A stretch of DNA of 36,892 nt from positions 1 through 36,892 of the forward strand of contig JAZNYT010000055.1 of the NCBI GenBank assembly GCA_045594565.1. The letters run 5' to 3'. Below, piece after piece: positions 1 through 7,881 of this stretch. The stretch is from RGIG6353 sp045594565. Its GTDB lineage: Bacteria; Bacillota; Clostridia; Oscillospirales; SIG627. Under the pieces are notes generated by a model. That model searched no databases, was not told where the DNA came from, and saw only the letters and a program-made list of their open reading frames with translations. A program made the translations under genes and the position numbers. The stretch's first letter is position 1. Every line of letters begins with the position of its first letter.

Positions 1-1
1 A

Positions 2-328
2 AAGGTTGCTGCCCTTGCATATCTTATGTTTAACCTTTATGCTCCTCCTTGCTTCGCGGCTATCGGAGCTATGAATGCCGAAATGAAGAGCGCAAGATGG
101 CTTTGGGGCGGAATAGGTTTTCAGCTTGGAGTAGGCTTTACTGCCGGCTATCTCGTGTATACCGTAGGAACGCTTATAACGTCTCCCGCGAGCCTTGCAG
201 TGCTTCCTGCAATTCTAGGATTTGTTGCAATAGCCGTATTCGCAATGATAATAGCCTTCCTCAGCATTAAAGCAAACAGAAAGCTTAAGGAAGAGGCTGC
301 TCTTAAGAAAATGAAAACGGCGGTATAA
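2..328 (+). CDS. feoB: Ferrous iron transport protein B, C-terminal fragment
   Basis: This is the 3' end of a gene that starts before the window; the frame is open from base 2. The translated part carries the FeoB C-terminal signature: a hydrophobic segment with a PPCFAAIGA stretch (FeoB usually has a TPC-x-A motif here), then an acidic/basic NAEMKSARW loop and two further membrane helices, ending in a Lys-rich tail. FeoB is the inner-membrane Fe(II) transporter with a cytosolic N-terminal GTPase domain, which lies outside the window. The small Cys-rich gene that follows 5 bases later is the usual FeoB partner in Firmicutes, which supports the call. Confidence 0.88.
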   Translation, partial: KVAALAYLMFNLYAPPCFAAIGAMNAEMKSARWLWGGIGFQLGVGFTAGYLVYTVGTLITSPASLAVLPAILGFVAIAVFAMIIAFLSIKANRKLKEEAALKKMKTAV

Positions 329-333
329 GCTTT

Positions 334-474
334 ATGAAAAATTTTATAGTAATAGCAATTCTTGTGCTCTTGGTTGTATTGGTATCAATTTACCTTTACA
401 AATCAAAAAAACGCGGCAGAAAGTGCATCGGTTGCCCGTATGCCGATTCATGCTCTAAAAATAATTGTAAATAA
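334..474 (+). CDS. FeoB-associated Cys-rich membrane peptide (46 aa)
   Basis: A 46-residue protein with one N-terminal membrane helix (about residues 4-22) followed by a basic stretch and a Cys-rich tail of the form C-x2-C-x5-C-x4-C. This matches the FeoB-associated Cys-rich membrane protein family, small proteins found directly after feoB in Firmicutes; their exact role in iron uptake is not settled. It starts 5 bases after the feoB stop codon, so it is translated from the same mRNA. The short length is normal for the family. Start codon is ATG; no other start fits the helix. Confidence 0.85.
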   Translation: MKNFIVIAILVLLVVLVSIYLYKSKKRGRKCIGCPYADSCSKNNCK

Positions 475-580
475 AAAAGTCGCCTTCGGCAACTGATTTA
501 TATGTTCGCCTGTGCTCACAATTTTTATAGGTAGACTTTGTTTTTTACAAGCAATTGCCATGCAATTTCCTATGTAATAA
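472..580 (+). repeat. Interspersed intergenic repeat, copy A
   Basis: About 105 bp highly similar to 16641-16750. Shared blocks include AAAAAAGTCGCCTTCGGCAA, CTGATTTATATGTTCGCCT, TATAGGTAGACTTT and ATGCAATTTCCTATG. Each copy begins at the stop codon of the upstream gene and is followed at once by an intrinsic terminator. AAAGTC near the start can pair with GACTTT about 70 bases later. No coding frame is evident. Confidence 0.8.
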
Positions 581-583
581 AAA

Positions 584-620
584 AAGGAACGAAAAATGCT
601 TTTCGTTCCTTGATTTTTTT
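584..620 (+). terminator. Rho-independent terminator after the feo genes
   Basis: A 12-bp perfect stem (AAGGAACGAAAA with TTTTCGTTCCTT), a 4-base loop and a T-rich tail. It closes the feoB transcript after repeat copy A. Its 3' arm overlaps the -35 box of the next promoter. Confidence 0.85.
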
Positions 621-638
621 ATGTGTATGTGTTACAAT
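610..638 (+). promoter_or_regulatory. SigA-type promoter of the sugar isomerase pair
   Basis: TTGATT (610-615), a 17-bp spacer and TACAAT (633-638), ending 24 bases before the start codon at 662. Assigned by consensus match only. Confidence 0.6.
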
Positions 639-661
639 TTCAATAAAGGAAGGTGTAAAAT

Positions 662-1528
662 ATGATAACTTCAACAACTACAAGCGCAATTATAAAAAGA
701 GCAGGATTTGAAAATGCAGTTGAAATGTGTGCGAAGGCAGGCTTTGATGCATGGGACCTCTCTATTTGTACTTTATACTGTTACGACTATGAAAAGAAGG
801 ATTACGTTGAGAATCGCTCGACGCCTTTTGACGGAACTCCTCTCGAATTTGTAAGAAAGCTCAGGAAGATAGGCGAGGACAACGGAATCTACTGTAACCA
901 GACCCATGCTCCCGACCCTGTATACGTTACCAAGGCTATGGACGTTCTGAAGAGAAGCATCGAGATTACAGCAGAGCTTGGTGCTAAAAAGTGCGTCGTT
1001 CATCCTCATAGCAGAATAAGCGCCGAGGAAAACGTTGAATTTTTCTCCAAGCTTGTGCCCTTTGCAAGAGAGCACGACGTAACCCTCACCGTCGAAAATA
1101 TGTGGGACTGGGATGCAGAGAAGGGAAGAGCTTTCTTCTGTAACTGCTCTACCGCTGAAAGCTACTTTGAACATATAAACGGTGTAAACGACGAATATTT
1201 CGCAGCTTGTCTCGACATCGGTCATGCCGAAATGATGGGTGACCTTACAAACGCCAAGGACCTTATCTACGCTCTTGGTGACAAGATACAGACGCTCCAC
1301 ATTCACGATAACGATAAAATACACGATACCCACGAAATTCCCCTTTCTATGAATATAGATTTTCCTCCAATTATAAAGGCTCTTCACGACGTGGGATATA
1401 AGGGTGACGTTACTGTGGAGTGCGGAACGTACCTTACTCATTTCGATGACGAGCATCTGCCCGATGCATTGAAGGACATGGCGGTATCTGCAAGAAAGCT
1501 TGCCGATATGTTCGATAGCTTCAATTAA
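662..1528 (+). CDS. Sugar phosphate isomerase/epimerase, TIM-barrel family (first of two paralogues)
   Basis: A 288-residue protein of the xylose-isomerase-like TIM-barrel superfamily (AP endonuclease 2 fold). Metal-site motifs are visible in order: THAPDP (about 81), a VHPHS strand, VENMWDWD with the conserved Glu, CLDIGHAEM with Asp and His, LHIHDND with His and Asp, and a final VECG Glu. Members isomerise or epimerise ketoses, inositols or sugar phosphates; the substrate cannot be read from sequence. It starts after a good AAGGAAGGTG ribosome binding site and is followed 12 bases later by a clear paralogue, so the two probably arose by tandem duplication and act in one sugar pathway. Confidence 0.85.
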   Translation: MITSTTTSAIIKRAGFENAVEMCAKAGFDAWDLSICTLYCYDYEKKDYVENRSTPFDGTPLEFVRKLRKIGEDNGIYCNQTHAPDPVYVTKAMDVLKRSIEITAELGAKKCVVHPHSRISAEENVEFFSKLVPFAREHDVTLTVENMWDWDAEKGRAFFCNCSTAESYFEHINGVNDEYFAACLDIGHAEMMGDLTNAKDLIYALGDKIQTLHIHDNDKIHDTHEIPLSMNIDFPPIIKALHDVGYKGDVTVECGTYLTHFDDEHLPDALKDMAVSARKLADMFDSFN

Positions 1529-1540
1529 AGGAGTACCCTT

Positions 1541-2413
1541 ATGAAAATATCAACAGAAATAAATTCCGCTCGAAAGCATATAGGTGAGGAAAAGGCAGTA
1601 GAGCTTTATGCCAAGGCAGGCTTTGATGCTTGGGATTTCTCAATGTTCAGTATGTTCACATTTGCGTGGAATACAGGGAAAGCCATAGTAAACGAAACGC
1701 CGCTCAACACCCCTGACTACCTTAAATTTGCAAGGAGACTTAAACAGATAGGACTCGACAACGGCATTGAGTGCAACCAGTCCCATGCTCCTTTCCCCAC
1801 TTATCCAACTATTGAAGGAATAAGCGATTACATAAAGAGAGCTATAGAGTGTACCGCAGAAGCGGGCGGTAAGATTTGTATTCTTCACCCCGATAATAAT
1901 AGAACGATAGAAGAAAATAAGGATTTTTATCTTGAATTTCTACCCTTCGCAAAGGAGCACGGCGTAAAGATAGCAACCGAAAATATGTGGGCTTGGAACA
2001 ACGAAAAGAACAGAGCCGACTTTGCTATTTGCGCAACGTCGGAAAGCTTCAACGCTATGCTTGATGCGGTAAACGACGAGGACTTCGTTGCCTGCCTCGA
2101 TTTAGGTCACGCTGAAATGATGGGGGATATGGCATCAGCCAAGGATTTGGTTTATGCCCTCGGCGACAGACTTCAGGCACTCCACATCCACGATAACGAC
2201 AGATGGCACGATTCTCACCAGATTCCTTTTTCAATGGATATGGATTTTCCTCCCATTGTAAAGGCACTCCACGACATCGGATACAACGGATACTTTACTC
2301 TCGAATGTGACCAATATCTTTCGAAATATACTCCCGATAATGTGTTTGAGGGAATGCGTGAGCTTGCGGCATCAGCAAGAAGACTCGCGGATATGTTTGA
2401 GGCGCTTGACTGA
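1541..2413 (+). CDS. Sugar phosphate isomerase/epimerase, TIM-barrel family (second paralogue)
   Basis: A 290-residue paralogue of the preceding protein, similar along its whole length: NQSHAPFPTY, ILHPD, TENMWAWN, CLDLGHAEMMGD, LHIHDNDRWHD and LECDQ line up with the first copy, so the metal-binding Glu, Asp and His residues are kept. Differences cluster in the N-terminal third, which shapes the substrate pocket, so the two may act on different sugars or successive steps. It has its own AAAGGAG ribosome binding site and its stop overlaps the start of the VanW gene (TGATG), pointing to translational coupling. Confidence 0.85.
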   Translation: MKISTEINSARKHIGEEKAVELYAKAGFDAWDFSMFSMFTFAWNTGKAIVNETPLNTPDYLKFARRLKQIGLDNGIECNQSHAPFPTYPTIEGISDYIKRAIECTAEAGGKICILHPDNNRTIEENKDFYLEFLPFAKEHGVKIATENMWAWNNEKNRADFAICATSESFNAMLDAVNDEDFVACLDLGHAEMMGDMASAKDLVYALGDRLQALHIHDNDRWHDSHQIPFSMDMDFPPIVKALHDIGYNGYFTLECDQYLSKYTPDNVFEGMRELAASARRLADMFEALD

Positions 2414-3231
2414 TGAAACGAAAGCTTTTTTGCGAGATATGCCCGCTCTTTTATAAGATATCTGTACTCAAGGGTATTACCTTAAGAAAGCTCCGAGATT
2501 TTCCAAAGAGAAAAAGCTTTGCTAAAATGAAATATGACGAGCTTTTTCCCGTACTCATTTACGAGCACAGCTCTCTTATACGACGTACCCTTGGAAACGT
2601 TGACAAGACCTTACAGGAAAACAAAGCAAGAAACCTTGCTATTTCCGCACCTCTTGTAAACAAGATAGTTATAAAGCCGGGTGAAACCTTCTCGTTCTGG
2701 CGACTCGTTGGAAACACCACCGAGAAGAAAGGGTACAGAGAAGGACTTACCATTGAAAGAAACGTACCCTCTTCGGGAATAGGCGGCGGAATGTGCCAGT
2801 TTACCAATCTCATTCATTGGATGGTGCTTCACTCACCTCTCACCGTCACCGAGCATCACCACCATGACGGCTTTGACCTGTTTCCCGACTTCAACAGAAA
2901 GGTTCCGTTTGGAACAGGAACGTCTATAATGTACAATTATCTGGATTACAGATTTCGCAACGATACAGACGCTCTCTTTCAGATAATCGTCTACGTAAAC
3001 GATACTCACCTATGCGGAGAGCTTAGGTGCGAGAGAAACTTTGACTATAAGTATCATATATCAGCGGAGGACGAGCACTTTGTTGAGGAGGATGGAATAG
3101 TTTTCAGAAAAGGCAAAGTGTACCGCAAAAAAATAGATAAAAAAACAGGAGACGTAATAGAATCAGTGCTTATTCGAGAAAACCACGCTCGTGTTATGTA
3201 CGACACCTCTGAGTTGGAAATAAGAAAGTAA
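2413..3231 (+). CDS. VanW family protein
   Basis: A 272-residue protein with the VanW signature: NLAISAPLVNKIVIKPGETFSFW, then a VG-N block, GIGGGMCQFTNLIHW, HHHHDGFDLFPDFNRKVPFGTG and YLDYRFRN. VanW proteins occur in vancomycin-resistance clusters and widely in Clostridia; their biochemical role is unknown and most have no link to resistance. No van ligase or dehydrogenase genes lie nearby. No signal peptide is obvious; the N-terminus is basic with a short hydrophobic part. It is coupled to the sugar isomerase pair by a start/stop overlap, and a terminator follows directly. Confidence 0.82.
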   Translation: MKRKLFCEICPLFYKISVLKGITLRKLRDFPKRKSFAKMKYDELFPVLIYEHSSLIRRTLGNVDKTLQENKARNLAISAPLVNKIVIKPGETFSFWRLVGNTTEKKGYREGLTIERNVPSSGIGGGMCQFTNLIHWMVLHSPLTVTEHHHHDGFDLFPDFNRKVPFGTGTSIMYNYLDYRFRNDTDALFQIIVYVNDTHLCGELRCERNFDYKYHISAEDEHFVEEDGIVFRKGKVYRKKIDKKTGDVIESVLIRENHARVMYDTSELEIRK

Positions 3232-3232
3232 T

Positions 3233-3268
3233 AAAAAGCCCCGAAATGTTTAAAATTTGGGGCTTTTT
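3233..3268 (+). terminator. Rho-independent terminator after the VanW gene
   Basis: AAAAAGCCCC pairs with GGGGCTTTTT around an AT-rich inner stem-loop. It separates the isomerase/VanW operon from the MATE promoter just downstream. Confidence 0.85.
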
Positions 3269-3271
3269 GTA

Positions 3272-3300
3272 TTGCTTTTAAAATTGTGATGTGCTATACT
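3272..3300 (+). promoter_or_regulatory. SigA-type promoter of the seven-gene operon
   Basis: TTGCTT (3272-3277), a 17-bp spacer and TATACT (3295-3300), 30 bases before the MATE start. No other good promoter or terminator is seen before the hairpin at 10.8 kb, so this probably drives the whole run to YitT. Confidence 0.6.
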
Positions 3301-3330
3301 TTTCTTGATAATTTTTGAAGAAGGTGCAAA

Positions 3331-4680
3331 ATGAAACGAGCAAATTCGTCAATGACGGAGGGCCCTATAGTTAAGGCAATGTTTTTCTATACAGTGCCTA
3401 TAATTTTAACAAGTATTCTCCAGCTTCTATTCAATGCAGCGGACCTTGTTGTCGTAGGGCGCTTTTGCGGAAGTGCAAGCGTTGCGGCTGTCGGTGCCAC
3501 AGGCTCTCTGACAAGCCTTTTTATAAATCTTTTTATCGGTCTTTCAATCGGTGCAGGAGTTACGGTTGCTCATGCCTACGGTGCTAACGATGACCTATCC
3601 CTTCACCGTACGGTACATACCGCTATAACTACGGCTATAGTTGCAGGCGTGATTCTGACCGTCGCGGGAATAAGCCTTTCCAAAACGTTTTTAAGACTTA
3701 TGGACACCCCCGAAAACATTCTTCCTCTCTCCGCAACCTATATGAAGATTTACTTTGGAGGAATCGTTTTCAATATGGTATATAACTTTTCCGCATCTAT
3801 TTTAAGGGCGGTGGGAGATACGAAAAGACCTCTAGTCTTCCTTACCATAGCGGGAGTTATAAACGTAGTGCTCAACGTTATATTTGTAACTGCTTTTGAT
3901 ATGAACGTTGCGGGCGTTGCCCTTGCCACAACCATCTCACAGGCGGTATCGGCAGTACTCGTGGTACTTTCTCTTATGCACAGAACAGATGCTTGCCGAC
4001 TTTTCTTAAAGGAAATGAGGATACACAAGGAGCAGTTTCTGAAGGTGATAAGAATAGGACTTCCTGCAGGTGTACAAAGCTGTCTTTTCGCTATTTCCAA
4101 CGTTATCGTACAGTCGTCGGTCAATTCATTTGGCGACATCGTAATGTCGGGAAATGCTGCGGCATCAAATATCGAGAATTTTGTATACGTGACCCTCAAC
4201 GCTTTTATGCAAACCACTGTAAACTTTGTAGGACAGAATTATGGCGCAAAGCAGTATGACAGAGTTAAAAAATCCTTCCTCGCTTGCTTTACAGGAGCAC
4301 TCATTGTGGGTGTTACCATAGGACTTTTGACATATTCATTTGCCCCAAAGCTTTTGTCTATATACATTACCGACTCGGATGCGGCAATCGCCGCAGGTGT
4401 TACCCGTATGACCTACGTTTGTCTACCTTATTTTCTTTGCGGACTTATGGAGGTCACAACAGGCGCAATACGAGGACTCGGTGCTTCCTTTGTTACTATG
4501 GTTATCTCCGTTATGGGTGTCGTTGGCGTTCGTATTACCTGGCTTTATACGGTATTTCCTGCATTCAACACCCTTGAATCCCTCTTTACATCCTATATCG
4601 TTTCGTGGACGTTTACTATAATTTGTCAGTTTATAGCGTTCTTCGTTGTATATAAGAAAAAAATGAAATCTGCTGAATAA
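3331..4680 (+). CDS. MATE family efflux transporter
   Basis: A 449-residue integral membrane protein with about 12 hydrophobic helices in two homologous halves, the usual MATE length. The N-terminal half has the family pattern TVPIILTSILQLLFNAADLVVVGRF, then SVAAVGATGSLTSLFINLFIGLSIGAGV; the second half contains GLPAGVQSCLFAISNV and QNYGAKQYDRVKKS. MATE proteins export cationic drugs or metabolites by Na+ or H+ antiport. It is the first gene of a compact operon whose next gene, an amidohydrolase, starts 10 bases after its stop. The exporter may remove a product or toxic substrate of those enzymes; its cargo is unknown. Confidence 0.9.
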   Translation: MKRANSSMTEGPIVKAMFFYTVPIILTSILQLLFNAADLVVVGRFCGSASVAAVGATGSLTSLFINLFIGLSIGAGVTVAHAYGANDDLSLHRTVHTAITTAIVAGVILTVAGISLSKTFLRLMDTPENILPLSATYMKIYFGGIVFNMVYNFSASILRAVGDTKRPLVFLTIAGVINVVLNVIFVTAFDMNVAGVALATTISQAVSAVLVVLSLMHRTDACRLFLKEMRIHKEQFLKVIRIGLPAGVQSCLFAISNVIVQSSVNSFGDIVMSGNAAASNIENFVYVTLNAFMQTTVNFVGQNYGAKQYDRVKKSFLACFTGALIVGVTIGLLTYSFAPKLLSIYITDSDAAIAAGVTRMTYVCLPYFLCGLMEVTTGAIRGLGASFVTMVISVMGVVGVRITWLYTVFPAFNTLESLFTSYIVSWTFTIICQFIAFFVVYKKKMKSAE

Positions 4681-4690
4681 GGAGAAAAAA

Positions 4691-6067
4691 ATGTTATATC
4701 AGGAATATTTGAAAATCGTTGATGAAAACCGTGACCTCGTGTGTGAGTTTTCTGATTACCTTTGGGATAATCCCGAGCTTTCTTTTGAAGAATACAAGGC
4801 ATCAAGAGCCTTTATAAAAATTCTCGAAGAAAACGGCTTTGAGGTCGAGAAAAACCTCTGTGGAATCCCTACTGCCTTTAAGGCAACGTTTGGTAAGGGC
4901 AACCCCAGCCTTGGTATTCTTGCAGAATATGACGGGCTTGCAAATATGAGCCAGGAGGCTTGCGTTACCGAGAGGAAGCCAATAGAGGGCAAAGAGAATA
5001 ACCACGCTTGCGGACATAATCTTTTTGCAGGCGGCTCCCTTGCGGCGGCGCTTGCGGTTAAAAAATTCCTCGAAGACAGAGGAGAGGGTAAAATTACCCT
5101 TTTCGGGTGCCCTGCCGAAGAAGGCGGCGGAGGCAAGGTGTTTATGGCAAGGGCAGGAGTCTTCAACGATATCGACTCTATTGTCAGCTGGCACCCCGAA
5201 AAAATGAATATGGTAAGAACACGCCCTGCTCTTGCTAATGTGAAAATCGACTATACCTTTGAGGGTATTGCCGCCCATGCAGGTGCGGCGCCTCATAAGG
5301 GAAGAAGTGCCCTTGATGCAGTTGAGCTTATGAATATTGGTGCAAACTTCCTTCGTGAGCATATGGAGCTTACCTCCAGAATACATTATGCTATTCTTGA
5401 TGCAGGAGGAACGGCGCCCAATATGGTGCAGTCCCATGCGGTTGTTGAGTATCTCATAAGAGCAACGGATGCCGAATCGGTAAGAGATCTCAAGAGACGA
5501 GTTGACCTTATCGCAGAGGGCGCGGCTCTTATGACCGAAACCACGGTTTCGTCCAAGGTGGTTTCTGCCTACTCCGACCTTATTACTATCCCCACCTTAC
5601 AGAAGGTGGCAAACGAAGCGCTTCACGATGTTCCCGTTCCCATTGCGACGGAAGAGGAGATAACATTCGGTAAGGAGCTTCAAAAGACCATGAAGCTTAC
5701 AAAGGATGAAATGGACAAACCTGTCTTCGCCGACAGAGTTCTTGACCCGGCACCTCCTGTGGCCCACGGTGGTTCAACCGATACCGCTGACGTCAGCTGG
5801 AATTGTCCCACCGTTCAGATGCATATCGCTACCTGGGCTATAGGTACACCCGGTCATAGCTGGCAATCCGATACACAAGGGAAATTCTCTTACGCTAAGA
5901 AAGCGATGCTCTTTGCCGGTAAGGCGGTTGCAGGCGCTATTATGAGACTTTTTGATAATCCCGAATATATAGCTGAGGCAAAAAAAGAGCATAAGGCAAA
6001 GATAGGTGACGGCTACGTTTGCGGAATTCCCGACGACGTAATGCCCGAAATCCGGGAGGAAAAATAA
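4691..6067 (+). CDS. M20 family amidohydrolase, AbgB-like
   Basis: A 458-residue cytosolic metallo-amidohydrolase of the M20/ArgE/AbgB group. Motifs in order: GILAEYDGL, ACGHNLF with a metal-binding His, GCPAEEGGGGK with the catalytic and metal Glu pair, a WHPEKMN strand, the dimerisation block with AHAGAAPHKGRSALDA, and a late PVAHGGSTDTADVSW metal site. The STD-ADVSW ending is typical of aminobenzoyl-glutamate utilisation protein B, which cleaves folate-breakdown amides, but homologues hydrolyse other N-acyl amino acids or dipeptides. No abgA or abgT genes are nearby, so the substrate stays open. It lies between the MATE gene and an esterase, with only 1 base to the latter. Confidence 0.85.
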   Translation: MLYQEYLKIVDENRDLVCEFSDYLWDNPELSFEEYKASRAFIKILEENGFEVEKNLCGIPTAFKATFGKGNPSLGILAEYDGLANMSQEACVTERKPIEGKENNHACGHNLFAGGSLAAALAVKKFLEDRGEGKITLFGCPAEEGGGGKVFMARAGVFNDIDSIVSWHPEKMNMVRTRPALANVKIDYTFEGIAAHAGAAPHKGRSALDAVELMNIGANFLREHMELTSRIHYAILDAGGTAPNMVQSHAVVEYLIRATDAESVRDLKRRVDLIAEGAALMTETTVSSKVVSAYSDLITIPTLQKVANEALHDVPVPIATEEEITFGKELQKTMKLTKDEMDKPVFADRVLDPAPPVAHGGSTDTADVSWNCPTVQMHIATWAIGTPGHSWQSDTQGKFSYAKKAMLFAGKAVAGAIMRLFDNPEYIAEAKKEHKAKIGDGYVCGIPDDVMPEIREEK

Positions 6068-6068
6068 A

Positions 6069-7082
6069 ATGGAGCTTAATAAAATATTTTCATCACATAT
6101 GGTTTTTCCCGCGGGTAAGCCCGTTTGTGTTTACGGCGTGGGAAAGGGAAAGGTTGTAATAACCTTTAACGGCTCAAAAATGGAGCTTATATCTGAAAAA
6201 GATGGCTGGTGCGTTGCATTTTCTCCTATGGAATACGGCGGACCATACACTATGGAAATTGACCTTGACGGAGAAATGACCGTGCTTGAGGACATTTACA
6301 TAGGCGAAGTGTATCTCTTTTCCGGACAGTCCAATATGGCATTTCATACAGGTGAGTCAAATACTCCCAAGGAAATGTACGAGGATAACTCAATGCTTCG
6401 TATATTCAGCCCCTCGAGATTTGGAACAAGCGGTCTTACCCCCGAGGACGGCTGGACACTTGCTACAAAGGATAACGTTGCTTCATGGTCTGCTGTGGGA
6501 TATGCCGCAAGTCGATACGTTCAGAAGGACAAAAACGTGGCGGTGGGCGTTATAGTTTCCGCACAGGGGGCATCGGTGATAGAGAGCTGGGTACCTGCCA
6601 AGACCTTTGAAAATAACGGTATTGTTGTTTCAAAAGACGGTAAATTTATAGATCATTTCGAACACGCTAACGATAAATATTACTGGAACGAGCATGGCTA
6701 TCTTTACGAAAATTCTCTTTCCGAGATAATACCCTTTTCCTTGTCAGCCGTTGTCTGGTATCAAGGTGAAAGCGACGCAAGTCAAGATGAAGCGTTAGTA
6801 TATGCCAAGGAGTTGAGCATTCTTATCGAAAAATGGCGCGATGACTTCTGCAATAACGACCTACCGTTTGTAATCGTACAGATTGCAGATTTGATTAAAG
6901 ACGGTCCTTGGCGCGACCTTGATGCGTGGAAGCTTCTTCAAGAAGCACAGCTTGACGTTCAAAAATTTACCCACAACGTCGTGACTGTAATTTCAAAGGA
7001 CGTTTGCGAAAATGACGATATCCACCCCAAGACAAAGCATATACTCGCACGCCGAGTAGCCGATGCTCTTATGAGCTTTTGA
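6069..7082 (+). CDS. SGNH carbohydrate esterase, sialate O-acetylesterase-like
   Basis: A 337-residue protein with an N-terminal beta domain (about 1-78) and an SGNH hydrolase domain. The nucleophile block is FSGQSNM with Ser88, the oxyanion block appears as VVWYQGESDAS, and the catalytic Asp/His pair lies in NDDIHPKTKH near the end. This is the layout of sialate 9-O-acetylesterases and related carbohydrate esterases, which remove acetyl groups from sugars. No signal peptide is seen, so it probably acts in the cytosol. It is shorter than the typical ~500-residue sialate esterases. It sits 1 base after the amidohydrolase and 1 base before the acetyltransferase-like gene. Confidence 0.8.
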   Translation: MELNKIFSSHMVFPAGKPVCVYGVGKGKVVITFNGSKMELISEKDGWCVAFSPMEYGGPYTMEIDLDGEMTVLEDIYIGEVYLFSGQSNMAFHTGESNTPKEMYEDNSMLRIFSPSRFGTSGLTPEDGWTLATKDNVASWSAVGYAASRYVQKDKNVAVGVIVSAQGASVIESWVPAKTFENNGIVVSKDGKFIDHFEHANDKYYWNEHGYLYENSLSEIIPFSLSAVVWYQGESDASQDEALVYAKELSILIEKWRDDFCNNDLPFVIVQIADLIKDGPWRDLDAWKLLQEAQLDVQKFTHNVVTVISKDVCENDDIHPKTKHILARRVADALMSF

Positions 7083-7083
7083 T

Positions 7084-7869
7084 ATGATTACAAAAGAACA
7101 GCTTATAAAGGATTTGGAATCCCTTGGAGTGCCAAAAGGAAGAATAGTAACGGTACATACGTCTCTTCGTGCGGTAGGTGAAATCGAAGGGGGAGGAGAT
7201 ACTATTCTCAACGCTCTCATTGAGGTTTTTACAAAGGACGGAGGACTTCTTGCCATACCTACCCATACCTGGGATAGTGACGTCTATGACATGCGAAAAG
7301 CAGAGAGCTGTGTCGGTACGCTCCCTCGTCTTGCAGCGGCTCACAAAAATGCCTTTCGTACACTCCACCCAACTCATTCTATGGCGGTATTCGGCGAGAA
7401 GGAGAGGGCAGTTGCTTTTATAAAAAACGAGGAAACGGCAGACACCCCCGCAAATCCGGAAGGATGCCTCGGAAAGCTTTGCAAAGAGGACGGTTACGTC
7501 ATTCTTCTTGGCGTAGGGCAGGATAAAAATACGTTTTTACACTGTGTTGAAGAAATGATGAACGTACCCGGTCGCCTTACGACCGAAAAAGTGAAGCGAT
7601 TTATTATCCACACCAACGGTAGAAAGGAAGAAAGAGAGCTTTTTTGGTTTGATGATAGCCTTATTTCTGATGTTTCGGTGTATTTCCCGAAGTTTGAACC
7701 TGCCTTTCGCTACCATGGAGCAATAAAGGACGGCAAGGTCGGAAATGCCAACGTTCAGCTTTGCAGTGCTTCAAAAATGAAGGAAGTTCTTGAAACAATA
7801 TATAACAGGAATAATTTTGGAGAGCTTCTTGACAGTCATACCCCACTTGATGAAACACTCTACAAATAA
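7084..7869 (+). CDS. AAC(3) family N-acetyltransferase
   Basis: A 261-residue member of the aminoglycoside 3-N-acetyltransferase fold (also called YokD-like). Family blocks are VTVHTSLRAVGEIEGGGDTI near residue 20-40, LLAIPTHTWDSD, HPTHSMAVFG and an LLGVGQDKNTFLHCVEE strand. These enzymes transfer acetyl from acetyl-CoA to an amine. Many chromosomal homologues do not confer drug resistance, and the setting among hydrolases suggests a metabolic amino-sugar or peptide substrate. It starts 1 base after the esterase stop and ends 12 bases before the next gene. Confidence 0.82.
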   Translation: MITKEQLIKDLESLGVPKGRIVTVHTSLRAVGEIEGGGDTILNALIEVFTKDGGLLAIPTHTWDSDVYDMRKAESCVGTLPRLAAAHKNAFRTLHPTHSMAVFGEKERAVAFIKNEETADTPANPEGCLGKLCKEDGYVILLGVGQDKNTFLHCVEEMMNVPGRLTTEKVKRFIIHTNGRKEERELFWFDDSLISDVSVYFPKFEPAFRYHGAIKDGKVGNANVQLCSASKMKEVLETIYNRNNFGELLDSHTPLDETLYK

Positions 7870-7881
7870 AGGAGTATAGTT

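Noticed and set aside
773..1456. Long antisense open frame opposite the first sugar isomerase
   Set aside because: It follows the codon pattern of the real gene on the other strand, has no ribosome binding site and no recognisable domain.
2413..3231. VanW as evidence of a vancomycin resistance cluster
   Set aside because: No ligase, dehydrogenase, dipeptidase or two-component genes are nearby, and VanW is common in Clostridia.
7084..7869. AAC(3) homologue as an aminoglycoside resistance gene
   Set aside because: It sits in a metabolic operon, and many chromosomal members of the family do not act on aminoglycosides. There is no mobile context around it.
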